Positions 7,154 to 14,067 of a stretch of 30,447 nucleotides of DNA are shown here, piece by piece. Under the pieces are notes generated by a model. It was given only the letters and a program-made list of their open reading frames with translations. It was not told the DNA's origin and did no database searches. The stretch is from a virus, in the IMG/VR virus record IMGVR_UViG_3300041405_000402, positions 1-30,447 of that record, one strand, 5' to 3'. Numbering within the stretch: the stretch's first letter is position 1; each line of letters opens with the position of its first letter. The position numbers and the translations under genes were made by a program.

Positions 7154-7396
7154 TCAAATGAAACCGGCGGCAAGACCGCTTGCCAAGCAACTGCACCCTA
7201 CGGCGTGAACGGTATCTACGACTGCTATCCCGAACGATTTAACCATAGAGCTAACCCCCTTCAAGGACAAAACCGCCTTGGTCGGCATTACATTATTAAT
7301 GGCTTCTGATTTGATCGCGGCCAAACTTAACAACGCCAGGGTGCTAGTTACCAATACTTCCGGAGTTGAACCGGCGCCTCCGTTTAACTTATGCAT
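7154..7396 (-). CDS. possible small hydrophobic protein
   Basis: Eighty codons from an ATG with GGA four bases upstream (AACGGATTGATG). The product has two moderately hydrophobic stretches (VLVTSTLALLSLAAI and GIAVVDTVHAVGCSCLASGLAAGFI) and no recognised domain. It fills most of the 400-bp gap between the Q-position gene and the terminator, and its stop lies 14 bases before that terminator, which supports a real transcription unit. It could be a small late membrane protein such as a holin or antiholin, or just a leader region. The rest of 7140-7470 holds no other gene; a possible promoter is listed separately. Confidence 0.38.
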   Translation of the reverse strand: MHKLNGGAGSTPEVLVTSTLALLSLAAIKSEAINNVMPTKAVLSLKGVSSMVKSFGIAVVDTVHAVGCSCLASGLAAGFI

Positions 7397-7419
7397 CAAT
7401 CCGTTACGCGCAAGATCGA

Positions 7420-7456
7420 CAGGATGGATAAATACTCTCTCACTTTCTCACTCATT
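7420..7456 (-). promoter_or_regulatory. candidate late promoter downstream of the Q-position gene
   Basis: The minus strand has TTGCAA, then about 20 bases, then TATTTAT, separated by a purine-rich GAGTGAGAAAGTGAGAGAG tract. It lies 15-50 bp beyond the end of the Q-position gene, exactly where lambda pR' sits. The spacer is longer than ideal, as would be expected for a promoter that depends on an activator. Weak evidence, mainly positional. Confidence 0.3.
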
Positions 7457-7470
7457 GCAATGGCTTTTTG

Positions 7471-8016
7471 CTACGCCGCGCAACTTTCGATCAAACCCTC
7501 CGCATCGAGCAGCTCCTGCGCTGCTGTCAGTGCTTCGTTGACCTGATCATCGAGCGATTTTCGAATCGATGATCGCCACCGATACCGAGTCGACTCAGGC
7601 TTGCCGTCGTTGTCCCAGTTGGTTATGTCGTACCAGGCCGCAGGCAACACCGCGGAGGAGCGTTTTCCCTCTGTGCCACCAACCTGCGGAATTGCCCAGG
7701 TCAGCACTGCGCACTCACGGAACCGTTGCGGCGCCGGTGACTTCACGGAACTCAGCAGCTCGAGTATCGCGTTGTGCTTTCGCTCTTCGTGCGTTGAATA
7801 CTTCGCTACCAGTGCGCGCCAGTGCACCGGCGTGAGCGCCTTGTGCAGGCGTCCGAACACCCAACAATCTTGGAGCAGAGCCGCCTCTTTGCCTACGATC
7901 TCCGCCTTCTGCTTGGCGCACTGCACCTTGGGCTCAAAATCGCAGCCCCCAGCAGAGCTGATTGTCTCAGCGGCCAGCGCGCGGACCACGGCGGAAATCA
8001 CGTTGCGATAGGTCAT
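7471..8016 (-). CDS. Q-position protein, putative late antiterminator
   Basis: A 181-residue soluble protein and the last gene of the early right operon, before the lysis genes, which is where lambda-like phages carry Q. The segment ALTPVHWRALVAKYSTHEERKHNAILELLSS resembles the conserved block of Q-type antitermination proteins (hxxWRALVARY...), and a basic RYRWRSSIRKSLDDQVNEA helix follows. Cysteines at 'GGCDFE', 'VQCAKQK', 'QDCWVF' and 'RECAVL' are present but not as a clear zinc finger. The start overlaps the preceding gene by four bases. Two terminators lie between it and the lysis cassette, as expected if it works by antitermination. Function is inferred from order and partial motif similarity. 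Confidence 0.5.
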   Translation of the reverse strand: MTYRNVISAVVRALAAETISSAGGCDFEPKVQCAKQKAEIVGKEAALLQDCWVFGRLHKALTPVHWRALVAKYSTHEERKHNAILELLSSVKSPAPQRFRECAVLTWAIPQVGGTEGKRSSAVLPAAWYDITNWDNDGKPESTRYRWRSSIRKSLDDQVNEALTAAQELLDAEGLIESCAA

Positions 8017-8279
8017 GCTGCGGCCCTCCGAGCCAGTTTATGTCCGCACTTTTTGCAGCGATCCCAGTTACCTGGTTCGAACATTGGCATCTTGTCCGTG
8101 CTCACAGTGTCGATCCCGCAGAGCGACCGCCAGAAATAAGCGCGACCATGAGCGGTGACGGCTGCGTACGCCCTCTCTTGGTTGAAGTAATGTGCTTTGC
8201 CGGTTATGGGAAACATCGGCTTGAGCCAGCCCTTCGAGGGTCTGCTGGCGCCGCCGGTAATTTGCGCAACTTGCGTCAT
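8013..8279 (-). CDS. hypothetical phage protein with C-terminal CxxC
   Basis: An 88-residue protein ending GNWDRCKKCGHKLARRAAA, a half zinc-ribbon followed by a basic tail. An aromatic middle (GKAHYFNQERAYAAVTAHGRAYFWRSLCG) precedes it. It overlaps both neighbours by four bases (ATGA), so it belongs to the coupled nin-type gene cluster between NinG and the Q-position gene. The zinc/nucleic-acid binding idea rests only on CKKC. I do not recognise the family. Confidence 0.7.
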   Translation of the reverse strand: MTQVAQITGGASRPSKGWLKPMFPITGKAHYFNQERAYAAVTAHGRAYFWRSLCGIDTVSTDKMPMFEPGNWDRCKKCGHKLARRAAA

Positions 8280-8347
8280 GCTGCTGCCCTCTTCAGTTCG
8301 CGGGTCTTGGCCCGGTATTCGGCCTTGATGGTTTTGATTTCTTCCAT
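8276..8347 (-). CDS. very small protein, 23 residues
   Basis: ATG at 8347 follows GAGG by eight bases and comes two bases after the upstream gene's stop, and the frame ends in an ATGA overlap with the next gene. The product is a single charged helix (MEEIKTIKAEYRAKTRELKR, then AAA). A good ribosome binding site and tight coupling on both sides suggest that it is translated; at minimum it bridges translation between its neighbours. Function unknown. Confidence 0.5.
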   Translation of the reverse strand: MEEIKTIKAEYRAKTRELKRAAA

Positions 8348-8349
8348 TG

Positions 8350-8982
8350 CTATGCCCTCAAGTGCGGCAGGTCGTGCGCCGCCAAGTAATCGTTGCGCGC
8401 CTTCACTGCGTCGTTGAGGTCCTTGAACCGGCCGAGGTGTATCTGCTTCTTCTGCCACTGAACCTTCGCGCACCATCTGCCACGGTCCCAAGAAACCCCG
8501 ACGTGACCGCTCGTGTTCTTGTCCGTCTTTTTGCGGTTGGCCGCCTGCACGTTGTAATCGGCGTAACGGCAATTACCTGGCTCATAGCCTTTCGAGGATT
8601 CAATCCGGTCAAGCGTCAGCTGATCGGTGTACCCGTTGGCGAGAGACCACTCCATGAAGGGCTTGAAGCTCTTCCATTCTTCGCAAAGTGTTACGCCTTG
8701 GTATTTCTGAATTTCGGCACCGCGCGGATTCAGGCAGCGGCGCTTCATGTTCGCCCACGTTACGTGGAGCCGGCTGTTTCTGTTGTTGAGCCCGTGCGCA
8801 GAGCGCTTCTGGGCGCCACGCTTGTTGGCGCAGGGGACGCAAAGCCCCGTCATTACCTTTGCCCGCTCCGTACGCGACTCAAACTCACCAAGGCAGTCGC
8901 GGCACTGAAAGACCCCGATAGATCGACGGCTCCCAGAACGGACTTCGATGAATTTGCGCAGAAGAATCACATCGCTACACAT
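8350..8982 (-). CDS. HNH endonuclease with AP2 DNA-binding domain (homing-type)
   Basis: A 210-residue protein in three parts. Residues 27-55 hold a CxxC...CxxC zinc ribbon (QCRDCLGEF, GLCVPCANK). Residues 65-150 hold the phage HNH-type core, with LHVTWANMKRRCLNP, then GVTLCEEW and LDRIESSKGYEPGNCRYADYNVQAANR. Residues 157-205 hold an AP2/ERF-like DNA-binding domain (SGHVGVSWDRGRWCAKVQW...HLGRFKDLNDAVKARNDYLA). This combination is typical of free-standing homing endonucleases in phages. It overlaps the NinG gene by 16 bp and looks inserted into the nin cluster. Such enzymes nick cognate sites and spread their own gene; a host-takeover role is also possible. Confidence 0.85.
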   Translation of the reverse strand: MCSDVILLRKFIEVRSGSRRSIGVFQCRDCLGEFESRTERAKVMTGLCVPCANKRGAQKRSAHGLNNRNSRLHVTWANMKRRCLNPRGAEIQKYQGVTLCEEWKSFKPFMEWSLANGYTDQLTLDRIESSKGYEPGNCRYADYNVQAANRKKTDKNTSGHVGVSWDRGRWCAKVQWQKKQIHLGRFKDLNDAVKARNDYLAAHDLPHLRA

Positions 8983-9578
8983 GACAAGACCTCCTCGTAA
9001 CGCTTTTCAAGGCGTCTCACTTTCTTTGTGAAGACAGCCTTCAGGCGCTTCAAATACGGTATTTCATGCCGAACCAGATCCTGATTGCGCTCCAGCCATT
9101 CCACCTTTTCCGCGCCGATCTTCTCGACCAAGCGAGGGCGGTAAACCATGATGTTTCCGCTCAGATGCGCATTGCACTGGGAGCAGGACTTGTTCATGCT
9201 CCAGAGGTTGAATCGCAGGTGCGCAGCGGCGCCCACGCTGCGGAAGTGCGAGCAGTGCCATTGGCCGCCCCAGCTCGCCGGCTTGTCGCAGCTGATGCAG
9301 CCCAGATGAGCATCACGCAGCCGCACGTAACGGTTGATGACTGCCTGAGCCTCCTTGGCGTGATCCGCCCTGCTCTTCAGCTTTTCCTTGCGCACCTGGA
9401 TCTCACGGCGGTCGCGCTGGGCGATGGCCTTCCGTGCTTTCTCCATGTGGCGCGGTGCATCAATGGCCGCGCAGGCCGGACTGCAAACCGCCTGCCCCAT
9501 CCGCGACGGGACGAATGAGGCCCTGCAAGTAGCGACTCGGCACTTCTTCGGTTTGGGCAGCTTCCGTTCAATCGTCAT
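8967..9578 (-). CDS. ninG: NinG recombination protein
   Basis: A 203-residue protein from the ATG at 9578, which has GGAGG five bases upstream; an in-frame ATG at 9590 is itself part of that ribosome binding region. The N-terminal zinc motif (KCRVATCRASFVPSRMGQAVCSPAC), a long basic helix, and the HNH-like block CISCDKPAS...HCSHFRSVGAAAHLRFNLWSMN...SQCNAHLSGN identify NinG, the lambda Rap type. Rap is a structure-specific endonuclease that cuts recombination intermediates such as D-loops and Holliday junctions. It starts within the end of the preceding gene and overlaps the HNH gene by 16 bp. The C-terminal 20 residues are very basic. Length is normal for the family. Confidence 0.93.
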   Translation of the reverse strand: MTIERKLPKPKKCRVATCRASFVPSRMGQAVCSPACAAIDAPRHMEKARKAIAQRDRREIQVRKEKLKSRADHAKEAQAVINRYVRLRDAHLGCISCDKPASWGGQWHCSHFRSVGAAAHLRFNLWSMNKSCSQCNAHLSGNIMVYRPRLVEKIGAEKVEWLERNQDLVRHEIPYLKRLKAVFTKKVRRLEKRYEEVLSCVAM

Positions 9579-9805
9579 GCGGACCTCCATATCTGCTCGC
9601 GCGTCTTCAAGCCATTTTTCTTGGCCTCGCGCTTCACCTTTCGCAGTTCGGCCTGCACCTGATCAATGGTCATTTCGCCAGAGTGAATCTTGGCGACCAG
9701 GGATGCTCTGAGCTCCGAGCTGTCGGCCACGATGCCCTGCTCCTCTGCGACTTGCAGAGCAACGCGCTTATCCATTCGACGGTCGTACCAGTCACGTTTG
9801 CTCAT
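9575..9805 (-). CDS. hypothetical nin-cluster protein
   Basis: A 76-residue charged protein (SKRDWYDRRMDKRVALQVAEEQG, then VQAELRKVKREAKKNGLKTREQIWRSA) predicted to be helical, with no recognised domain. It overlaps the upstream NinB-like gene and the downstream ninG gene by four bases each, so it is certainly within one coupled operon. A basic C-terminal half would suit nucleic-acid or protein binding, but nothing more can be said from sequence. Confidence 0.7.
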   Translation of the reverse strand: MSKRDWYDRRMDKRVALQVAEEQGIVADSSELRASLVAKIHSGEMTIDQVQAELRKVKREAKKNGLKTREQIWRSA

Positions 9806-10272
9806 GCCGCCACCTCGCTAAGCAGATCAGCGAACACCACGCCATGGCCGGTGAAGTAAGCTGCCATGCGGTCGGTGTACTGGATGCCCTGGGCGCGATT
9901 GAACAGGCTGGTCACGGGGAATCCGTCCGGGCCGAACAGCTTGTGCTCGCCCATCAGGGCCAGCTTTTCCTCGTACGGCAGGTGGCGCATCACCCGGTAC
10001 CAAGCCGCCTGAAACCCAGAATCCTCGTTGAGCAGGATCTGGACACCGAAGTGCAATTTGCAGTACCGCCGGGCGTCGGCCGCATCACCGATCTGGGTCA
10101 TTTCGGATATCCGCTTGTACATCGCAAACCACAGGGCGTTCTGGTTTAGCGTGCGGTCCTTGCCCGGGCGCAGCGATACCACGACGAACTTCTTGTCGCG
10201 GAACATGGCGCTGAGCCGTGTGATGGCTTCGGAGAGCTTGGCCTGGCAGTTAACGCTGATCTTGTCAGTCAT
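9802..10272 (-). CDS. NinB/Orf-like recombination mediator
   Basis: A 156-residue protein. A strand-rich start (KKFVVVSLRPGKDRTLNQNALWFAMYKRISEM) has the R-[ST]-L-x-QN signature of NinB (lambda Orf), which binds single-stranded DNA and SSB and helps load annealing proteins. The second half (YCKLHFGVQILLNEDSGFQAAW...) is more divergent than lambda NinB. Position just upstream of ninG also fits, since ninB precedes ninG in lambda. It overlaps both neighbours by four bases. Sequence evidence is limited to the QN motif and size. Confidence 0.6.
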   Translation of the reverse strand: MTDKISVNCQAKLSEAITRLSAMFRDKKFVVVSLRPGKDRTLNQNALWFAMYKRISEMTQIGDAADARRYCKLHFGVQILLNEDSGFQAAWYRVMRHLPYEEKLALMGEHKLFGPDGFPVTSLFNRAQGIQYTDRMAAYFTGHGVVFADLLSEVAA

Positions 10273-10700
10273 GCCTGAGCCGCCTTGCCAATGGCCGCGT
10301 CAAGGATGGAGCGCGTTTCTTCAAGCCCGGCGTACTCGCTCCAGTATTCACGCTCGAGCGCGCCGTCGACGTCGGCGATCGCTTTGCGCAGTGCCTCGTT
10401 CTCGGCCTTGAACTGGTCGATCCGTGTGCGCAGCACATCCGCGCGATGGCGGCCAAGTTCGGACGCTTGCACGGTGCACTGCACCCAATCGGTTTTCTCG
10501 ACCCACTCCGAAAATGCGTACTCGATTTGCCCAAGCCGGTTGTTCTCGGCCAGCAGCTCCAGCGCCACCTCCTCCACGGTCTTCTCCCCGAGGAATTCCT
10601 GCAGCGCCTCGGTGTTGCGCTTCCAGTCTGCACAGTCGGCACGGAATGACGCGGCTTCGGCCCACAGCAGCTTCTGGAGTTTTTGTTTATCGATACTCAT
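10269..10700 (-). CDS. conserved phage coiled-coil protein
   Basis: A 143-residue, mostly helical acidic protein. The segment EKTDWVQCTVQASELGRHRADVLRTRIDQFKAEN is a block I recall from many uncharacterised proteins of Pseudomonas phages (a WVQ...LGxHRADV pattern), loosely similar to Ead/Ea22-type proteins. The N-terminus (KQKLQKLLWAEAASFRADCADWKRN) and the ENNRL / AENEAL repeats suggest a coiled coil. It overlaps its neighbours by four bases on both sides. No function is known to me. Confidence 0.7.
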   Translation of the reverse strand: MSIDKQKLQKLLWAEAASFRADCADWKRNTEALQEFLGEKTVEEVALELLAENNRLGQIEYAFSEWVEKTDWVQCTVQASELGRHRADVLRTRIDQFKAENEALRKAIADVDGALEREYWSEYAGLEETRSILDAAIGKAAQA

Positions 10701-11494
10701 TGAGCCGCACTCCTTGCTTCCAATTGTTCGGCCTGCTGAATGAGCAGCGCCCGGCGATCCGCCAGCTCATTGGCTGCCTGAATTCGCATTTCTGTTTTTT
10801 CCTCGGCTGATGCTTGGCGCATGGCGAGCATCGAATCCTTCACCGCGGCGAGCCTCTCGCGCAGCTTTGGTGAAGGCCGTGCAACCTCACCGGTGAGCAG
10901 CGCAACGACGGCCCGACCGTCTTCAGTGACCGGCACGACACTCAAGTCGGACAAGTACTGCTGAGCGCGCTCCTGAGGGATTCGCTGCATCTGCAAGGCT
11001 TTGGTGATCGCCTGTGTGCGGCGGTTGGCGTCGAATCCGACCGACACATGCCAGTTCACTTCCTTGCTGTCCTCCCGCGACTGCCCCACCAGCCGCTCGT
11101 AAGCACTGTTGAACGCCATGCGCGCGCCGACCTTGTCGCCGGCGTCGAGGACAGGTTTCGCCGCTGCGAGTGCGAGCTGGATCTCGTCGGTCAGCACCAC
11201 GGTTTCGAATTCATCGTTGGTGGTCATCGCGATCGCCCAGGCCTCGTCCTTGCCCGGGCGCCCGTCGGCGATCTGAACTCGCTGGAGAATGTCAGCCATT
11301 GCCAACTTGCCTCTCACTTCAAAGCGGCAGGCCTTCAGCGCGGCTTTCACGACCGGTACCGGGTAAGCGCAAAGGTCTTCGGCCATGATCGCCGCAGTGC
11401 CTGGGTTCATTTCCTGTCCCATGGCCTCGGCGGTGGCGCATATCGCAGCAGCGAGCCCGGCAACCTGTTGGTCGTTCATTTCAAAGGTATTCAT
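10697..11494 (-). CDS. P-position replication protein, possible helicase loader
   Basis: A 265-residue protein immediately after the O-like gene, overlapping it by 14 bp. In lambda this position is held by P, the DnaB helicase loader. The N-terminal 100 residues contain helices and the block AEDLCAYPVPVVKAALKACRFEVRGKLAMADILQRVQIADGRPGKDEAWAIAM, seen in phage replication-associated proteins. The C-terminal third is a coiled-coil-like helix rich in Arg, Glu and Ala. There is no Walker motif, so it is not an ATPase of the DnaC type. The loader role is inferred from gene order and general character. Confidence 0.5.
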   Translation of the reverse strand: MNTFEMNDQQVAGLAAAICATAEAMGQEMNPGTAAIMAEDLCAYPVPVVKAALKACRFEVRGKLAMADILQRVQIADGRPGKDEAWAIAMTTNDEFETVVLTDEIQLALAAAKPVLDAGDKVGARMAFNSAYERLVGQSREDSKEVNWHVSVGFDANRRTQAITKALQMQRIPQERAQQYLSDLSVVPVTEDGRAVVALLTGEVARPSPKLRERLAAVKDSMLAMRQASAEEKTEMRIQAANELADRRALLIQQAEQLEARSAAQ

Positions 11495-12452
11495 TGCGCT
11501 CTCCCGCTTGGCGCTTGGCCAAGACCATTTGCGCGGCCTGCTCGGCGGCGGAAACGTTCGCTTCAGTGCGTTCCATCTGGCGCGCGGTTGTTCCGTTGAT
11601 GCGCTGCCCCGTCACCCACTGGGTGTGGTAGCTCTCGGCATTGGCCAGCAGCTCGTTGAGGCTGTGGCACTTGCGCAGAACAGCGGCATCGCTGGTTTTC
11701 AGGAAGTGGGCGGCGACGTGATGGGCGACATCGGCGCCGAGGCGGTCGACCAATTGACCGAGCTGGCCACCGACCTTGGCGTTCCACACCGGCCAGGTGC
11801 TGTAGCGTTTGCGGTAGGCCATGGCGTAGTTCGCCCAGACCTTGAAGGTTTTGCAGGACTGGTCTTTAGGGCCTGGCATGTCGGCGGGGATCTCAACCCG
11901 TGGCGTATCGGTGCGATCAACCACCAACACCAGATTGCGGGCCGGCTTGTCCGGGCTGCCTTGCAAGTACTGACTAGTATCCTGATTGGTACCCTGATGA
12001 TTGGTATCCTGATTTGTCGGAGATTTTTCCGACCTTTGTTCGGATTTTTCTCCGACCTTGCTCGGATTTTTTTCCGAGGTAGATCGGATTTTTTTCCGAC
12101 CTTCGTTCTTCGGCGGGGTCGGATATTTTTCCGACCCGTCCAGCTTCTGGTTCCACTCAATCGCCTTCTCGGTCAGGCGGAACAATGTGATGTTCGAAGT
12201 GCTGGAAAGCTCAATCAGACCGGCCTCTTCCAGGGCCTTCAGCATGCGGTAAGCAGTGTCTGGCTTGTCAGTGAGCAGCGGCAGCTCCTCGATGATCTTG
12301 GCCTTGCTCAGCGCGAAGAAGATCCCGTCGTCAGTCTTGATTGGCTTGGTCCAGCTCGGGCAGCCGTAGACGAAGGCGAACAGCAGGGCCTGCTGAGAAT
12401 TCAGCCCCCACTCCAACGCCTTCACCTGATTGATCGTGACGGTGAATTGCAT
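11481..12452 (-). CDS. O-like replication initiator with internal origin
   Basis: A 323-residue protein. Residues 1-95 form a winged-helix DNA-binding domain (INQVKALEWGLNSQQALLFAFVYGC, then TDKPDTAYRMLKALEEAGLIEL). Residues 100-160 are low-complexity and hydrophilic (KKIRSTSEKNPSKVGEKSEQRSEKS), and residues 190-323 form a helical C-terminal region that should contact the helicase-loading partner. The low-complexity linker is encoded by DNA carrying five iterons, just as the lambda origin lies within O. The protein should bind those iterons to start replication. A P-position gene follows with a 14-bp overlap. Not obviously similar to lambda O in sequence; the role comes from fold, position and iterons. 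Confidence 0.75.
   Translation of the reverse strand: MQFTVTINQVKALEWGLNSQQALLFAFVYGCPSWTKPIKTDDGIFFALSKAKIIEELPLLTDKPDTAYRMLKALEEAGLIELSSTSNITLFRLTEKAIEWNQKLDGSEKYPTPPKNEGRKKIRSTSEKNPSKVGEKSEQRSEKSPTNQDTNHQGTNQDTSQYLQGSPDKPARNLVLVVDRTDTPRVEIPADMPGPKDQSCKTFKVWANYAMAYRKRYSTWPVWNAKVGGQLGQLVDRLGADVAHHVAAHFLKTSDAAVLRKCHSLNELLANAESYHTQWVTGQRINGTTARQMERTEANVSAAEQAAQMVLAKRQAGERNEYL
12016..12135. repeat. five iterons: predicted replication origin inside the O-like gene
   Basis: Five copies of an 18-bp dyad, NTCGGA-N6-TCCGAN with an A/T-only or nearly A/T-only centre, lie at 12016-12033, 12039-12056, 12061-12078, 12083-12100 and 12118-12135. Steps are 23, 22, 22 and 35 bp, close to two helical turns for the first four. 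The steps are not multiples of three, so selection is on the DNA and not on a repeated peptide. Just left, at about 11970-12015, is an AT-richer stretch with three copies of GTA(T/C)CCTGAT, a candidate unwinding element. Confidence 0.75.
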
Positions 12453-12453
12453 A

Positions 12454-13254
12454 TCAGGCCTTCCCGACCAATTTGGCCAGGAGGAAGCGGTCCACGTACC
12501 AGTGAGGCTGTGTCTCGCGTGGGGATTGAGGGCTGGTAAGGTTTTTGCCGTAGGCTAGGCCCTTCTCGGTCACCGACCAGAAGTCGACCATTTCCTGCTT
12601 GGAGTTTTTGCGCTGGAGCTGCTTGAGGAAGCCCTTGGCGGCCAGTGCGCGGTTGAATGCTGCCGGCGCAATGCGAATGCAGTTGTCTTTCAGCAAGGCC
12701 GTGGCCGACTTGGTGGGCATCGAAGAGCCGCCGGCGGCATCAGGTGCAGAGTCGACGGCGTAACCTGGGAGAAACTTCGGATCGAGCCCGTTGTTCTGGG
12801 CGATCTTCGTGAGCATGGCCATCTGGCAGGATGGAGCCGGCTTCAGCAGGCGCGTGAAGCACTCCATGATGGCGATCTCGCCGACGACCTTGGTGCCATT
12901 GAGCAGAACCTGCTCGCGGGCGCCCTGCTGCTGTTCAAGCTCGCGCCACCGGCGAATCACCTTCATGCGCATCGGGGCGCTGTAACCGGTGAGCAGGCAA
13001 TCGGTGTGCTCGCGATCGAGCATGTACTCAACCTGTTCCCGGTTTTGGCCGTCCTTATAGATGTGCTCAAAACTGAGTACATCTAATTTCAGTTCTTTCA
13101 GCATCGCAGCGATGTCGCGCTTCACGTTGGCGTGCCGCTTGCCGGTGACGTTAGCAATCTCGCGAGACGACATCGTGGTACGCGACACGTTTTCAGAATT
13201 GGAAAAACGTGTCGCGACACGTCCGGTATTGTCCTGTTGTGGCTGTGCGTGCAT
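12454..13254 (-). CDS. rha: Rha family phage regulatory protein
   Basis: A 266-residue protein. Residues about 28-105 (MSSREIANVTGKRHANVKRDIAAMLKEL...FEHIYKDGQNREQVEYMLDREHTDCLLTGYSAPMRMKVIRRWRELE) are a clear Rha domain, a winged-helix-like regulator found in lambdoid phages that affects growth in certain hosts. The C-terminal half contains a second DNA-binding-like segment (ALLKDNCIRIAPAAFNRALAAKGFLKQL...FWSVTEKGLAYGKN) similar to antirepressor C-terminal domains. The first ATG has AGAG seven bases upstream; a start at the internal MSSREIAN would drop the 27-residue tail, whose DNA holds the paired palindrome at 13177-13222. It follows a terminator after the CII-like gene. Confidence 0.88.
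   Translation of the reverse strand: MHAQPQQDNTGRVATRFSNSENVSRTTMSSREIANVTGKRHANVKRDIAAMLKELKLDVLSFEHIYKDGQNREQVEYMLDREHTDCLLTGYSAPMRMKVIRRWRELEQQQGAREQVLLNGTKVVGEIAIMECFTRLLKPAPSCQMAMLTKIAQNNGLDPKFLPGYAVDSAPDAAGGSSMPTKSATALLKDNCIRIAPAAFNRALAAKGFLKQLQRKNSKQEMVDFWSVTEKGLAYGKNLTSPQSPRETQPHWYVDRFLLAKLVGKA
13177..13222. promoter_or_regulatory. paired palindrome, operator-like (site B)
   Basis: ACGTGTCGCGACACGT at 13207-13222 is a perfect 16-bp palindrome. A diverged copy, GTACGCGACAC, lies at 13179-13188 or so, with its centre 32 bp away. The arms GCGACACGTTTT and AAAACGTGTCGC also form a long inverted repeat around the spacer. Centre spacing equals that of site A at 4864-4906. It lies inside the first 27 codons of rha and just downstream of the terminator, so a bound protein could control rha, or Rha could bind here itself. 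Confidence 0.5.
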
Positions 13255-13283
13255 AATTGGCTCTACTTGTTTTATTGCTGTAG

Positions 13284-13313
13284 AAAAAGCCGACCTCGTA
13301 CGTCGGCTTTTTT
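13284..13313. terminator. intrinsic terminator between CII-like gene and rha
   Basis: AAAAAGCCGAC and GTCGGCTTTTT form an 11-pair stem around a seven-base loop, with T-runs on both strands. On the minus strand it lies 12 bp after the CII-like gene stop and 30 bp before rha, the position of an early terminator that antitermination must override, comparable in role to lambda tR1. Confidence 0.88.
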
Positions 13314-13324
13314 GTGTCTGAAAT

Positions 13325-13750
13325 TCAGGCTGCCTTCACGGACTGCTTGAATACTTCCAGGCTGACGATTACCTCCTCAGCCTCCTTGAGCAGGCTCGTT
13401 TTCTCGACCGAGCAGACTCGACCATCAGCCTGTGCGTCGAACGCAAGCCGGGTGACATCGGCAAGGTCGGCATGCAGTCGAAGCAGAGCGGCGTTGAGAT
13501 TAATCCCTTCCGGCCGCTCTTTCTGGACTAGGTCGAAACCGAAGGACTCAGCCCAAGCCTTGAGCGGGCGGAAGTCTTGGGTGAACTTCATGATCCGGTG
13601 CAGCTCTTCCACGTTCATGCGGTGGGTGTCGTAGTCCGGGTTTGCCTTCTGCGAAAGCAACGTCCGGGATTTGAAGTCCGCGCCCTCTGCGATCTTTTTG
13701 GTGCCATGGTCGTCAACCACGTCGTAGATCGCTCTCATCAACTCCTGCAT
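13325..13750 (-). CDS. phage regulatory CII-type protein (Phage_CP76 family)
   Basis: A 141-residue protein from the ATG at 13750, which has GAGG six bases upstream. Residues 1-50 form a helix-turn-helix (MQELMRAIYDVVDDHGTKKIAEGADFKSRTLLSQKANPD), followed by the family block HRMNVEELHRIMKFTQDFRPLKAWAESFGFDLV. This is the CII-like regulator family of Pseudomonas and P2-type phages, tetrameric activators thought to promote lysogeny. It is the second gene of the pR operon after cro, where lambda has cII. The C-terminal half is helical and probably mediates oligomerisation. An in-frame ATG at 13762 lacks a ribosome binding site. Confidence 0.88.
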   Translation of the reverse strand: MQELMRAIYDVVDDHGTKKIAEGADFKSRTLLSQKANPDYDTHRMNVEELHRIMKFTQDFRPLKAWAESFGFDLVQKERPEGINLNAALLRLHADLADVTRLAFDAQADGRVCSVEKTSLLKEAEEVIVSLEVFKQSVKAA

Positions 13751-13829
13751 GTCACACCTCAAAAATTGTTACGTGGCTTTGCGCCACCAGCGGCGCGATC
13801 ATTTGCTCAAGGGACGGCGGACTTTGATG

Positions 13830-14036
13830 TCAGGCGGCGGTTCTTTGAGCCGGCAGCTGGCACGGAAATGGACGAACCTCCTCCGCTGTCAGCTTCCCGT
13901 CCTCATGTTCAATGACCAGGATTTCCCTGGCCGCCTTCAAGGCTTTTGAAATGGCTGGAGCGCTGACGCCAAGGCCCTTGGCGACAGCGGACTGACCAAT
14001 TCGCTCAACCAGTTCTGGCAGTGGCGTCTTCTTCAT
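13830..14036 (-). CDS. cro: Cro-like repressor
   Basis: Sixty-eight residues with a helix-turn-helix (ELVERIGQSAVAKGLGVSAPAISKALKAAREI) and a C-terminal TAEEVRPFPCQ typical of lambda-type Cro proteins of Pseudomonas phages. It is the first gene from pR, divergent from cI, and has GAGG seven bases before the ATG. It should bind the operator sites at 14071-14134, turning off cI and favouring lytic growth. Sequence, size and position all agree. Confidence 0.9.
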   Translation of the reverse strand: MKKTPLPELVERIGQSAVAKGLGVSAPAISKALKAAREILVIEHEDGKLTAEEVRPFPCQLPAQRTAA

Positions 14037-14067
14037 GTCGTTGCCTCAGCAAACTTTGTCAGACCCA

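Noticed and set aside
13767-13790. GTGGC/GCCAC hairpin between cro and the CII-like gene as a terminator or nutR
   Set aside because: The stem has only five pairs, the T-run starts six bases away and there is no boxA, so support is too weak to list.
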